Source of the DNA: Antarctobacter sediminis
GTDB taxonomy: Bacteria > Pseudomonadota > Alphaproteobacteria > Rhodobacterales > Rhodobacteraceae
Length of the DNA: 64,000 nt
Reading direction: 5' to 3'
Assembly (NCBI RefSeq): GCF_019218285.1
Contig: NZ_JAHUZG010000002.1
Span: 310,001 to 374,000 of the forward strand
In this document: piece by piece, positions 34,592-43,277 of the stretch
Layout: each line of letters begins with the position of its first letter
Numbering within the stretch: the stretch's first letter is position 1
The notes under the pieces: model-generated
Databases searched by the model: none
What the model saw: only the letters and a program-made list of their open reading frames with translations
Told to the model about the DNA's origin: nothing
Position numbers and translations under genes: made by a program

Positions 34592-35251
34592 TCAGAGATG
34601 GCTGCGGGCCTGTTGCCGCTCGGGTGTATCCAGATGCGGCAGGGCGTTGAACTGTGTCATCGCCAACCCGGTGGCCAGCGGTTGAATCCGGTGAAGCGAG
34701 CTGTTTTCGATCGCAAGGCACAGATGCGCCATCGCCTTCAGCTCCAGCTCCATGATCACCCTCATGGCCATTCCGATCAGCCCGCCCGAGGTCACGACCA
34801 GCGCGCGACCCTCGCCCCCCGCGATCTCGGTCAACGCTTCGGTAACGCGCTTTTCGAAACTGTCCCAGCTTTCCGGCGCGCCCTTGATGGCATCGTCCCG
34901 CCAAAGCATCAGCAACTGCGGCAGGTGAAGGATGAATTCTTCACGGTCGCCGGGAACGGCGATCCCGTGCTGCGCTTCGATCAACTGCGCCAGGTCGAAA
35001 TAGGCCAGTTCGTTCAGGCGCGCGTCCTGAACCGGGGCGGCAAGGCTTTCGGGGCCGATGCCTTCGACGGTTTCGACGTGACGGCGCAATGTGCCGGAAT
35101 AGACCCGGGCGAATTTCTCGCCCGTCTGCTGAAAATAGCCGCCCAGCCAGCGCGCCTGCTGCCAGCCAAGATCGCTCAGCCGGTCATAGCTGTCTTCGTC
35201 CCGGGCGTTGGAATTGGCCTGTCCGTGGCGGACAAGAGTGATGAAGGACAT
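34592..35251 (-). CDS. Histidine phosphatase family protein
   Basis: A 219-residue phosphoglycerate-mutase-like protein. The phosphohistidine motif is LVRHGQANSN (H9), the second arginine is in YSGTLRRHVETVEG, and the late catalytic histidine normally found in a [S/T]HGG motif is replaced here by VVTSGGLIGM, that is serine where histidine is expected. The glutamate proton donor region is LNELAYFD. The missing second histidine may alter or weaken catalysis. The ATG at 35251 follows GGAG. It could be co-transcribed with the saccharopine genes 75 bp downstream. Confidence 0.82.
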   Translation of the reverse strand: MSFITLVRHGQANSNARDEDSYDRLSDLGWQQARWLGGYFQQTGEKFARVYSGTLRRHVETVEGIGPESLAAPVQDARLNELAYFDLAQLIEAQHGIAVPGDREEFILHLPQLLMLWRDDAIKGAPESWDSFEKRVTEALTEIAGGEGRALVVTSGGLIGMAMRVIMELELKAMAHLCLAIENSSLHRIQPLATGLAMTQFNALPHLDTPERQQARSHL

Positions 35252-35315
35252 GGGCAAACTCCGACCTTTTCTCAGGCCCGGTGCTTAGCGCCCACATCCC
35301 GGGAAGGAAAGCCGC

Positions 35316-36260
35316 TCAGGCGCGGGCGGCGTCCTCTGGGTCTTCTTCCGTACCGTCAAACCCGCGACGGTCGCGCCCATTTGACCGGGAAGGCGCAGGC
35401 GGCTTGGCCGCATCCTCGACCACCAGCGTCCGCGTGGGGAACGGGATGTCGATGCCTTCGCGGTCCAGCGCCTCTTTGACCGCGCGTTTCATATCGGCCT
35501 GATATTGGAAATAGCTTGCGCTATCGACCCAGACCCGCACAAGGAAATCGACCGAACTGTCGTTCAGGTTGTTTACCTGAATGAACGGCGCGGGATCTGA
35601 CCTGGACCGTTCGTCGCCCATGATCGTGTCGCGGATCACCTCTTCGGCCCGCTTGAGGTTCGCGCCATAGCCAACGCCAAACGTCCATTCCGCACGCCGC
35701 GTCGGATAGCCCGAATAGTTTTCGATCACATTGCCCCAGACCTCTGAATTCGGGACGAAAATCTGAACATTGCCGAGGCTGGCAAGCTCGGTCATGTTCA
35801 ATGTGATGTCCTTGACGGTGCCCATCTCTCCGCCGACCTCGACGAAATCGCCGATCTTGATGGGACGAAAGATGACGATCATGACCCCTGCCGCAACATT
35901 CGACAGCGTCCCCTGCAAGGCAAGCCCGATGGCAAGCCCCGCCGCACCGATGGCCGCAACGATCGAGGTTGTCTGAACGCCAAAGGTGTTCAGCACAAAA
36001 AGCGCCGCAAAGCCCAAAATGACATATCGCGCCGCATTGCCCAGGAAATGGAACAGCGTCGTGTCGAATTTCGCGTGCCGCTCTCCAAGGCGCTGGATGC
36101 GGCGGCGGGACCAGTTCGCGATCATCCAGCCGATCAGCAGGATGACAATTGCGGCGACAACGCTTCCCAGCGCCTGCGCCAGAAAGTCGATCGTCAGCAC
36201 ATCCGAAATGGACGTGCCGTTGAGGATCTCGGTGTCTAGCAGCTGCTGCAACTGGTCCAT
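35316..36260 (-). CDS. Small-conductance mechanosensitive channel (MscS family)
   Basis: A 314-residue inner-membrane channel that opens under membrane tension and protects against osmotic downshock. Three N-terminal helices end in the pore-lining TM3 (AAIGAAGLAIGLALQGTLSNVAAGVMIVIFRPIKIGDFVEV), followed by the beta domain (FVPNSEVWGNVIENYSGYPTRRAEWTFGVGYG) and an alpha/beta C-terminus. A charged disordered tail ends the protein. The size is that of classical MscS. Confidence 0.93.
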   Translation of the reverse strand: MDQLQQLLDTEILNGTSISDVLTIDFLAQALGSVVAAIVILLIGWMIANWSRRRIQRLGERHAKFDTTLFHFLGNAARYVILGFAALFVLNTFGVQTTSIVAAIGAAGLAIGLALQGTLSNVAAGVMIVIFRPIKIGDFVEVGGEMGTVKDITLNMTELASLGNVQIFVPNSEVWGNVIENYSGYPTRRAEWTFGVGYGANLKRAEEVIRDTIMGDERSRSDPAPFIQVNNLNDSSVDFLVRVWVDSASYFQYQADMKRAVKEALDREGIDIPFPTRTLVVEDAAKPPAPSRSNGRDRRGFDGTEEDPEDAARA

Positions 36261-36390
36261 GCGGGCATTCTCCTTGTGCTTTCACAGCCAACGCCTGACG
36301 TCCATCCTCTGTTCCGCTGCACGCATGGCCGCCCCACTGGCAAAACCCGCCCGTGACCGCTAGATAGGGGGAAAGAGCAAAGGACGTGAC

Positions 36391-37200
36391 GTGAAAGACA
36401 AGGCTGGACAACGAGTGACCCGCGACGGCATCCGCATCCACACCCCGGCGGATTTCGAAGGTATGCGAGTGGCCGGACGGCTGGCGGCGCAACTGCTGGA
36501 TGAAGTGGCCGAGCATGTCTTCCCGGGTCAGACCACCGGCGCCATCGACGCCTTCATCGAACGCCGCGTGACCGAAGAGGGGGCCACCTCGGCCACCATC
36601 GGCTACAAGGGCTATCAGCACGCCACCTGCATCAGCGTGAACCACGTGGTCTGCCACGGCATCCCCGGCGACAAAAAGCTGAAGGAAGGCGACATCCTGA
36701 ACATCGACGTGACCGTGATCGTCGATGGCTGGTACGGCGACACCTCGCGGATGTATGTGGCGGGCAAGCTGCCGCGCAAGGCCGAACGCCTGATCCAGGT
36801 GACGCATGACTCACTGATGAAGGGCATCGAGGCGGTAAAGCCGGGCAACACCTTTGGTGACATCGGCCACGCGATCCAGACATTTGTCGAGGCGAACCGC
36901 ATGTCCGTGGTGCGCGATTTCTGCGGTCACGGGCTGGGTGAAGTGTTCCATGCGCCCCCGAACGTGCTGCATTATGGCCGTGCGGGCACCGGCCCCCGGC
37001 TGGAAGAGGGCATGTTCTTTACCATTGAACCCATGGTGAACCTTGGCCGCCCGGAAACCAAGGTTCTGGCCGATGAATGGACCGCCGTGACCCGCGACAA
37101 ATCGTTGTCGGCACAGTTCGAACATTCGGTCGGCGTAACCGCGGACGGGGTCGAGATCTTTACCCTCTCGCCCGGTGGCAAGTTCCACCCCACCTACTGA
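36391..37200 (+). CDS. map: Type I methionine aminopeptidase
   Basis: Map removes the initiator methionine from nascent proteins. The 269-residue protein shows the five metal ligands: aspartates in LNIDVTVIVDGWYGDTSRMY, a histidine in FCGHGLGEVFHAPPNVLHY, and glutamates in FTIEPMVNLG and QFEHSVGVTADGVEI. The GTG start follows AAAGGACG and the N-terminus fits the family. It is divergent from mscS over 130 bp and is followed after 6 bp by an MFS gene. Confidence 0.95.
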   Translation: MKDKAGQRVTRDGIRIHTPADFEGMRVAGRLAAQLLDEVAEHVFPGQTTGAIDAFIERRVTEEGATSATIGYKGYQHATCISVNHVVCHGIPGDKKLKEGDILNIDVTVIVDGWYGDTSRMYVAGKLPRKAERLIQVTHDSLMKGIEAVKPGNTFGDIGHAIQTFVEANRMSVVRDFCGHGLGEVFHAPPNVLHYGRAGTGPRLEEGMFFTIEPMVNLGRPETKVLADEWTAVTRDKSLSAQFEHSVGVTADGVEIFTLSPGGKFHPTY

Positions 37201-37206
37201 TCCGTC

Positions 37207-38409
37207 GTGACCGCCACAGGGGCGACGCCAAGGCAAATCCCGCCGGGGCATGAGGTGCCGCGCGGGCTGTACGCCCTTTTGTCGACATGCAATTTCGTCA
37301 TCGGCATGGGGGCTTTTGCCCTGATCGGGATGCTGGAACCCATGGCAGAGGCACTGGACAGTCCCGTGACCTCGGTGGCCGGGTTACTGACGGTCTATTC
37401 CATCGCCTATGCCATTACTTCGCCCGTTCTCGTCGCTTTGACCGGGCGGATCGGGCGGCGGAGGGTGCTGACCTTCGGGCTTGCTGTCTTTACCCTCGCC
37501 AGTGCCTTTTCGGCTCTGGCTCCCGGTATGGGCCTGCTGTACCCGGCACGTATCCTTGCGGCAGCAGGGGCTGGCATGGTCACGCCGGTTGCATTGGCGA
37601 TTGCCGCCGCGCTCGCGCCCCCGGAGCAACGCGGCAGCGCGCTGGCTTCTGTTTTTCTGGGCATCACCCTTGCGCAGGTGGCCGGCGTACCTGTGGGCAG
37701 CTGGCTGGCTTACACCTTTGGCTGGCGCAGCGTTTTCTTTCTTGTGACCGTCATGGCGCTGCCCTGCCTATGGCTGGTCTGGACACGAGTCCCCGCCGGA
37801 TTGAAGTTTTCGCCCGTGACGCTTGGGGATCTTGGCCGCGTGCTGCGCGATCCGGCACCGCTATTGACCGTCGGCTTTACCGTGGTCTTTCTTGGGGCGA
37901 TCTACATGGTCTTCACCTATCTGCCACCGATCCTGTCGCAAAACATGGGCTATGGCCGCGACGGCATCAGCCTTGTGCTGCTGATCTTTGGCATCGGCGC
38001 TCCGCTGGGCAACATGCTGGGCGGCGTCATGGCCGACAGGCTGGGACCGGCCCGCAGCCTTGCGCTGATCTGCGCGCTTGAGGCGCTGTGCCTGCCGGTC
38101 TTTGCCATGCTGCCCCTGCCCGGCGCGCTGTTGCTGGGCTTTGTCTTTTTCTGGTCGCTGGTCGGCTGGTGTTTCTCACCGTCACAGCAATTGCGGCTGG
38201 TGTCACTGGCCCCGCAACTGGCCTCGGTGCTTATGTCGCTGCACGCCGCTTCGATCTATGTCGGCATCGCCGTCGGCTCCGGACTGGGCAGCCTTGTCGT
38301 CGGCGCGGCGGGATTGCAGGCGCTTGGTCCCGCGGCTGGTGTCGTCGCGCTGATCTCGCTGGGTGTCATGTTCTGGTCAGCGCGGGTGGCCCGGAAACGC
38401 GCAAGCTGA
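37207..38409 (+). CDS. MFS transporter
   Basis: A 400-residue major facilitator with about twelve helices. The A-motif is GRIGRRRVLTFGLAVF between helices 2 and 3, helix 4 has PARILAAAGAGMVTPVALAI, and the second half repeats with GGVMADRLGPARSL. The overall pattern is that of the arabinose-efflux/DHA1 group, which exports sugars or drugs; the substrate is not deducible. The GTG start lies 6 bp after the map stop with a poor ribosome site, implying coupling to map translation. Confidence 0.9.
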   Translation: MTATGATPRQIPPGHEVPRGLYALLSTCNFVIGMGAFALIGMLEPMAEALDSPVTSVAGLLTVYSIAYAITSPVLVALTGRIGRRRVLTFGLAVFTLASAFSALAPGMGLLYPARILAAAGAGMVTPVALAIAAALAPPEQRGSALASVFLGITLAQVAGVPVGSWLAYTFGWRSVFFLVTVMALPCLWLVWTRVPAGLKFSPVTLGDLGRVLRDPAPLLTVGFTVVFLGAIYMVFTYLPPILSQNMGYGRDGISLVLLIFGIGAPLGNMLGGVMADRLGPARSLALICALEALCLPVFAMLPLPGALLLGFVFFWSLVGWCFSPSQQLRLVSLAPQLASVLMSLHAASIYVGIAVGSGLGSLVVGAAGLQALGPAAGVVALISLGVMFWSARVARKRAS

Positions 38410-38413
38410 CACG

Positions 38414-38463
38414 GAAAATGACAAACGGCGCCACGCAGGGGCGCGGCGCCGTTTGTCATTTTC
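38414..38463. terminator. Perfect 19-bp hairpin between convergent genes
   Basis: Positions 38414-38432 and 38445-38463 are exact reverse complements (arms begin GAAAATGACAAACGG), separated by 12 bases. The outer A/T bases give U-runs on both strands, so it can terminate both the MFS gene and the CoA-transferase gene. The stem is unusually long for a terminator. Confidence 0.8.
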
Positions 38464-38481
38464 ACTTGCCGGGCAGTCGGC

Positions 38482-39606
38482 CTACTCTGCCTCACCAAGT
38501 TTGGGCGCGGGCCGTTCCAACACCAAGTCCGCATCAGAGAACCGGATCGGAGACCGCACCCCCGGCACACCACCCGGAGCGATCTGCAATCCACGCGCCT
38601 TGACCTGCGGATCGGCAAAAACCTCGGCCATGTCGTTGATCGGTCCGGCCGGCACGCCCACTGACTCGCAGGCCGACAAAAGGTCTGCCTTGTCGCGCAA
38701 GCGCGTTGCCGCGCTCAGCCGAGCGATCATGTGCTCGCGGTTGGCCACACGGTCGGCATTGCTGGCAAACTCGGGTGCCTCGGCCATTTCGTCCAGCCCC
38801 AACAGGCGGCACAACCGTTGGTATTGAGCGTCATTGCCGGTGGCGATGATGATATGCCCGTCGGCACAGTCAAAAACCTGATACGGCGTCAGGTTCGGGT
38901 GATAGTTGCCCGTCCGTCCCGGAGGCGTGCCAGTGCTGAGATAGTTCATCGCCTGGTTCGCCATGGCCGACACCGCGCAATCCAACAGCGCCATGTCCAC
39001 GTGTTGCCCCCGGCCCGTGCGATCCCTCTGATGCAGAGCGGCAAGGATACCGGTCACCGAATAGAGGCCGGTGAACAGGTCGGTGATCGCCACGCCGGCG
39101 CGCTGCGGCTGTCCGTCCGGATCGCCGGTAATCGACATGAAACCGGACATGCCCTGGATGATATAGTCATACCCCGCGCGATGGGCATAGGGGCCATCCT
39201 GACCAAAGCCGGTGATCGAACAGTAAATAATCCGCGGATTCACCTGCGAGAGCGAGTCGTAGTCCAGCCCGTATTTGGCCAGCCCTCCGACCTTGAAATT
39301 CTCGATCAGGATGTCGGCATCCGCCACCAGCGCGCGCATCCGGTCCTGTCCTTCGGCGCTGGCAAGGTCGACGACCTCGGACCGTTTGCCCCGGTTGCAG
39401 GAGTGGAAATACGAAGCCGTCCGATCGTCTTCACGCTCGATAAAGGGCGGTCCCCAGCGGCGGGTGTCATCGCCCTGCGGTGCCTCGATCTTGATGACCT
39501 CGGCACCCAGATCCGCCAGCGTCTGACCGGCCCAGGGGCCGGCCAGGATACGGGCCAGTTCAATGACCTTGACCCCTTCGAGGGGCCCACGCGGAGCCGA
39601 GGTCAT
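38482..39606 (-). CDS. CaiB/BaiF family (class III) CoA transferase
   Basis: A 374-residue class III CoA transferase, which moves CoA between carboxylic acids. The N-terminal GPLEGVKVIELARILAGPWAGQTLADLGAEVIKIEAP, SYFHSCNRGKRSEVVDLAS, GYDYIIQGMSGFMSITGDPDG and GRGQHVDMALLDCAVSAM are all standard for the family. The substrate pair cannot be assigned. It is at the end of a minus-strand group with the DsbA-like and DciA genes, its ATG overlapping the dsbA-like stop region by one base. Confidence 0.92.
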   Translation of the reverse strand: MTSAPRGPLEGVKVIELARILAGPWAGQTLADLGAEVIKIEAPQGDDTRRWGPPFIEREDDRTASYFHSCNRGKRSEVVDLASAEGQDRMRALVADADILIENFKVGGLAKYGLDYDSLSQVNPRIIYCSITGFGQDGPYAHRAGYDYIIQGMSGFMSITGDPDGQPQRAGVAITDLFTGLYSVTGILAALHQRDRTGRGQHVDMALLDCAVSAMANQAMNYLSTGTPPGRTGNYHPNLTPYQVFDCADGHIIIATGNDAQYQRLCRLLGLDEMAEAPEFASNADRVANREHMIARLSAATRLRDKADLLSACESVGVPAGPINDMAEVFADPQVKARGLQIAPGGVPGVRSPIRFSDADLVLERPAPKLGEAE

Positions 39607-40274
39607 CAGTCCAGCTTGGCGTCCAGGATTTCCGAGAAATCCTCGTAGCTCATGTTGGTGTATTTCTTGCCGTCGATGACAAAGCTGGGGGTCGAGTTGA
39701 TCCCGTGTTCAGCAGCGTTTTGCTGATACCATGCGATCAGGGTCGAGATCTTGCCAGTGTCGTTCAGGCAGGCCTCGATCTGGTCCCCTTCCATTCCGGC
39801 AAGGCGACCGATCTTGCGCAGTTCATCGACGACGGCGGCCTCGGATCCCTTGCGCGCCCAGTCCTGCTGACCCTTGTAGATCAGATCGGTGATGCCAAAG
39901 AACTTTTCCTCACCGCCACAACGGGCAATCAGCGAAGCCCAGACGCCGACCTTGTCGAAATAGACCTCGCGGTAGGTGAATTTCACCTTGCCGGTGTCGA
40001 TGTAGTTTTCCTGAAGCTTGGGGATCAGGGTGGCATGGGCCGACGCGCAATGCGGGCAGGTGTAAGAGGCGTATTCGATCACCTCGATCGGCGCATCCGG
40101 ATCGCCCTTGACCATCTCGACGATGGTCGAGGTGTCGACGTCGGGGGCCTGTGCCTCGGCCGCGCCGGGAATGCGCACATCCGCGACCCCGGTTGCCGAA
40201 CCTTGCGTGAAATACCACGCTCCGCCGCCGATCAGCGCCAGCGCAACCGCGCCTGCCGGAAGGATCTTGTTCAT
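39606..40274 (-). CDS. DsbA-family thiol-disulfide oxidoreductase
   Basis: A 222-residue periplasmic thioredoxin-fold protein. A signal anchor (about 3-22) precedes the active site C73-P-H-C76 in EYASYTCPHCASAH, and the cis-proline loop is NSTPSFVIDGKKY. The fold belongs to the DsbA/DsbG-like group PF13462 common in alphaproteobacteria. It likely oxidises or isomerises disulfides of exported proteins, several of which are encoded nearby. It is 36 bp downstream of the DciA gene. Confidence 0.92.
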   Translation of the reverse strand: MNKILPAGAVALALIGGGAWYFTQGSATGVADVRIPGAAEAQAPDVDTSTIVEMVKGDPDAPIEVIEYASYTCPHCASAHATLIPKLQENYIDTGKVKFTYREVYFDKVGVWASLIARCGGEEKFFGITDLIYKGQQDWARKGSEAAVVDELRKIGRLAGMEGDQIEACLNDTGKISTLIAWYQQNAAEHGINSTPSFVIDGKKYTNMSYEDFSEILDAKLD

Positions 40275-40310
40275 GTCGTAAGCCTCTTTCCTGTCGGTCC
40301 TGGGGCCAGG

Positions 40311-40823
40311 TCAGTCCCGGCCCGTCCTCGATATGACGTTTGCCGCCAGACGTTCAAGCGCCGCGCGCAAATCCGCGTCGCCCACCTCGGCGGTGGCGGT
40401 GCGGGCCTGCGCCTGCACCTCCGGAGAGGGCAAGCCCTCTGCCGGGTTCTTCTTGCGATACTGGAAATCGACCTGCCCTTCGGCAAAGCCGGTCGCCGCG
40501 GTCTGCGTCACACGCACCCGCGCAATCGCGTTATATCCGTAGATTGCATTGATCCGCGCACGGATCTCTTCCTTGCGCATCTCGACCAGCGGCGCCTTTG
40601 CACCTGTGGTCAACAGGGTCAGCGTGCCGCCAAAGCCGCCCTTGGAATAGCTGACCTCGACCGGGCGGGCCAATTGGGCCACATCCGCACCGGCAACTTC
40701 TTCCCAATGGGTCAGCACGCGGGTCTGGGCGAATCCCCGCCCTTCCGCTGCCTTGCGGATGCGCCCCTGCAACAGCTTGGAGGCGCTTGAAAACCCATAT
40801 GTGGTGGTCTTGCGTCCGGCCAC
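40311..40823 (-). CDS. DciA-like DUF721 protein
   Basis: A 170-residue protein of the DUF721 family. Members called DciA load the replicative helicase in bacteria without DnaC/DnaI. The N-terminal domain has FSSASKLLQGRIRKAAEGRGFAQTRVLTHWEEVAG and a KH-like core (LARPVEVSYSKGGFGGTLTLLTTGAKA...ARINAIYGYNAIARVRVTQT). The C-terminal part is variable and probably unstructured. Neighbouring mutY on the other strand matches a frequent arrangement in this family of bacteria. Confidence 0.87.
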   Translation of the reverse strand: MAGRKTTTYGFSSASKLLQGRIRKAAEGRGFAQTRVLTHWEEVAGADVAQLARPVEVSYSKGGFGGTLTLLTTGAKAPLVEMRKEEIRARINAIYGYNAIARVRVTQTAATGFAEGQVDFQYRKKNPAEGLPSPEVQAQARTATAEVGDADLRAALERLAANVISRTGRD

Positions 40824-40902
40824 GTTTGACTCCCTTTACCGCGCGCTATTCTAGTGGCACGGCAGGGCGGCGCCAGCCCCCTTCCGACACGGAGTTTCAC
40901 CC

Positions 40903-41964
40903 TTGCGTGATGATGCCATGCCCACCCCTGACCCGCAGGAGCTTCTGCACTGGTACGACCGCCATGCGCGGGCGCTTCCCTGGCGCGTCGGTCCCGCAGC
41001 CCGCGCCCGCGGCGACCGCCCCGATCCCTACCGCGTCTGGCTGTCCGAGATCATGTTGCAACAGACAACCGTGGCCGCGGTCAGGGACTATTTTATTGCT
41101 TTCACCACCCGCTGGCCGACGGTCGAGGCGCTGGCCGGGGCCGAGGACGCCGATGTCATGGCCGCCTGGGCGGGGTTGGGATATTACGCCCGCGCCCGCA
41201 ACCTGTTGAAATGCGCCCGCGTGGTGACGCAGGAACACGCGGGCCGGTTCCCGCAGGATCACGCCACCTTGCTGACCCTGCCCGGCGTCGGTCCCTATAC
41301 CGCCGCCGCCATTGCCGCGATTGCCTTTGACGATCCGCAAACCGTGGTCGACGGCAACGTTGAACGGGTCATGGCGCGGCTATTTGACGAACACACGCCC
41401 CTTCCCGCCGCCAAGCCGATCCTGACCGACCACGCCGCCAGCCTGACACCGCGGGACCGCCCGGGCTGTTACGCACAGGGTGTCATGGATCTTGGCGCCA
41501 CGATCTGCACGCCGAAACGGCCTGCCTGCGGTCTTTGCCCCTGGCGGCGCGCCTGCGCCGCATGGGCCAATGGGACCGCCGCCGAGTTGCCGAAAAAGAC
41601 CCCGAAAAAGCGCAAACCCACCCGGCTGGGCATCGCCTATCTGGCCCGCCGCGTCGATGGCGCGTGGCTGTTGGAACGCCGTCCCGACAAGGGCCTGCTG
41701 GGCGGGATGCTGGGCTGGCCCGGCTCTGACTGGGCCGAGGACGCGCCGCAAGAGGCCCCGCCGATCCGCGCCGAATGGAAAACCATAGCGGGCGAGGCAC
41801 GCCACACATTCACCCATTTCCACTTGCGCCTGACGGTGAAAACCGCGCTTGTGCCGATGGAGCGGCAACCGGATCGCGGAGAATTCATCGAATTGCCCGA
41901 TTTCAGCCCCGCCGATCTGCCAACGGTGATGCGCAAGGCTTTTGACCTTGCGCAAGGAACGTAA
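40903..41964 (+). CDS. mutY: Adenine DNA glycosylase
   Basis: MutY removes adenine mispaired with 8-oxoguanine. The 353-residue protein has the LLHWYDRHARALPWR opening, catalytic glutamate in WLSEIMLQQTTV, helix-hairpin-helix LPGVGPYTAAAIAAIA, catalytic aspartate in VVDGNVERVMARL, the [4Fe-4S] ligands C-x6-C-x2-C-x5-C (CTPKRPACGLCPWRRAC) and a C-terminal NUDIX-like domain ending at HTFTHFHLRL. Translation probably begins at the TTG at 40903, 8 bp after GGAG, because the ATG at 40918 has no ribosome site; the difference is five residues. Confidence 0.94.
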   Translation: MRDDAMPTPDPQELLHWYDRHARALPWRVGPAARARGDRPDPYRVWLSEIMLQQTTVAAVRDYFIAFTTRWPTVEALAGAEDADVMAAWAGLGYYARARNLLKCARVVTQEHAGRFPQDHATLLTLPGVGPYTAAAIAAIAFDDPQTVVDGNVERVMARLFDEHTPLPAAKPILTDHAASLTPRDRPGCYAQGVMDLGATICTPKRPACGLCPWRRACAAWANGTAAELPKKTPKKRKPTRLGIAYLARRVDGAWLLERRPDKGLLGGMLGWPGSDWAEDAPQEAPPIRAEWKTIAGEARHTFTHFHLRLTVKTALVPMERQPDRGEFIELPDFSPADLPTVMRKAFDLAQGT

Positions 41965-42031
41965 CGGCGCGCTTGGGCCAAAGTGAAGGCGGTCGTATGA
42001 TCCCGGCAACGGCCCCAGATCGGAGACGCCC

Positions 42032-43165
42032 ATGCTGACCGCAACACAGGTTGCAAGACCCGCCGCCGCCCTGCCCTTTTACCTGTCCTACGGGTTGATT
42101 CCGCTGGTCTGGATCGCTGCGGTGCAAGGCGGGTTCTGGGTCTTTCTGCCCATTGTCGCCACATGGTACCTGTTTTCCGCGCTTGATGCGGCGCTGGGGT
42201 TGAACTCGGAAAACGCCGATCTGGACACGCCGGATGCCGCGCTTGGCCTTTACAAGCTGCTGACCGCGCTTTGGGTGCCACTGCAATTCCTCAGCCTTTT
42301 TGGCCTGATCTGGTACGTCAGCGATGCCGCGCATCTGTCCGGGGTGGAGAAATTCGGCGTCTTCTTCGGCGTCGGCGTGATGACCGGCACCGTGGGCATC
42401 AACTACAGCCACGAGTTGATGCATCAGAAAAACCGGATGGAACGGTTTCTTGGCGACCTGCTGCTGGCGATGGTGCTCTATTCTCATTTCCGCTCGGAAC
42501 ACTTGCTGGTGCATCACCGCTATGTCGGCACCCCGCGCGACCCGGTGACCGCGCGCTACAACGAAGGTTTCCACAGGTTCTATCCCCGCGTGCTGCGCGA
42601 AAGCCTTGTGTCCAGCTTCAAGGCGGAAAAGGCCATGCTGGCCCGCAAGCGCCTGCCTTGGACGGACTTGTCCAACCCCTTCTGGCGCTATTGGGCGCTG
42701 CAACTTGTCATGATCGCGCTGGCGATGGGACTGGGCGGCTGGGCCGGGCTGGCACTGTTCCTCGTGCAGGCGGGTGTGGCGATCTGGCAGTTGGAACTGG
42801 TGAATTACGTCGAACACTACGGGCTGACCCGCAAGCACCTTGGCGATGGCAAATACGAACATGTCCTGCCCCGCCATTCGTGGAACGCGGCGCAAAAGGC
42901 GTCAAACTGGCTGCTCATCAACCTGCAGCGCCATTCCGACCACCACTACAAGCCTGACAGGCGCTTTCCCCTGTTGCAGAACCATTCCGAGACCGACGCG
43001 CCGCAGTTGCCTTATGGTTATCCCGTCATGACCATGGCGGCGATGATCCCGCCGCTCTGGCGTCGCGTGATGAACCCGCGCGTGCGGGCGTGGCGGCGCC
43101 AATATTACCCCGAGATCACCGACTGGTCTGCCTACAACAAGGCGTCCACGCCGCTGCCGCGCTAA
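42032..43165 (+). CDS. alkB: Alkane 1-monooxygenase (AlkB-type membrane di-iron hydroxylase)
   Basis: A 377-residue integral-membrane di-iron enzyme that oxidises the terminal methyl of medium-chain alkanes. All histidine boxes are present: HELMHQ at 127-132, HLLVHH at 157-162, NYVEHYGL at 258-265 and LQRHSDHHYKP at 298-308. The last two are diagnostic of AlkB rather than fatty acid desaturases. It needs rubredoxin and a rubredoxin reductase; neither is adjacent, although a reductase-like flavoprotein lies at 27.8 kb. Confidence 0.92.
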   Translation: MLTATQVARPAAALPFYLSYGLIPLVWIAAVQGGFWVFLPIVATWYLFSALDAALGLNSENADLDTPDAALGLYKLLTALWVPLQFLSLFGLIWYVSDAAHLSGVEKFGVFFGVGVMTGTVGINYSHELMHQKNRMERFLGDLLLAMVLYSHFRSEHLLVHHRYVGTPRDPVTARYNEGFHRFYPRVLRESLVSSFKAEKAMLARKRLPWTDLSNPFWRYWALQLVMIALAMGLGGWAGLALFLVQAGVAIWQLELVNYVEHYGLTRKHLGDGKYEHVLPRHSWNAAQKASNWLLINLQRHSDHHYKPDRRFPLLQNHSETDAPQLPYGYPVMTMAAMIPPLWRRVMNPRVRAWRRQYYPEITDWSAYNKASTPLPR

Positions 43166-43277
43166 GCCCGGCCCGGGCGCTGCCCCAAGGTCGCACCCCT
43201 CGTCAAAAGGGTGACAAGCCGCCCTGCCGGGTCTATGAGGCCCGCAAAATCGACGTTTCCACGGAAAGAGGATTCCC

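Noticed and set aside
43171-43214. Hairpin-like GC stretch and CACCC/GGGTG pair after alkB
   Set aside because: Stems are short, five bases or fewer, and no T-run follows; a terminator call would not be supported.
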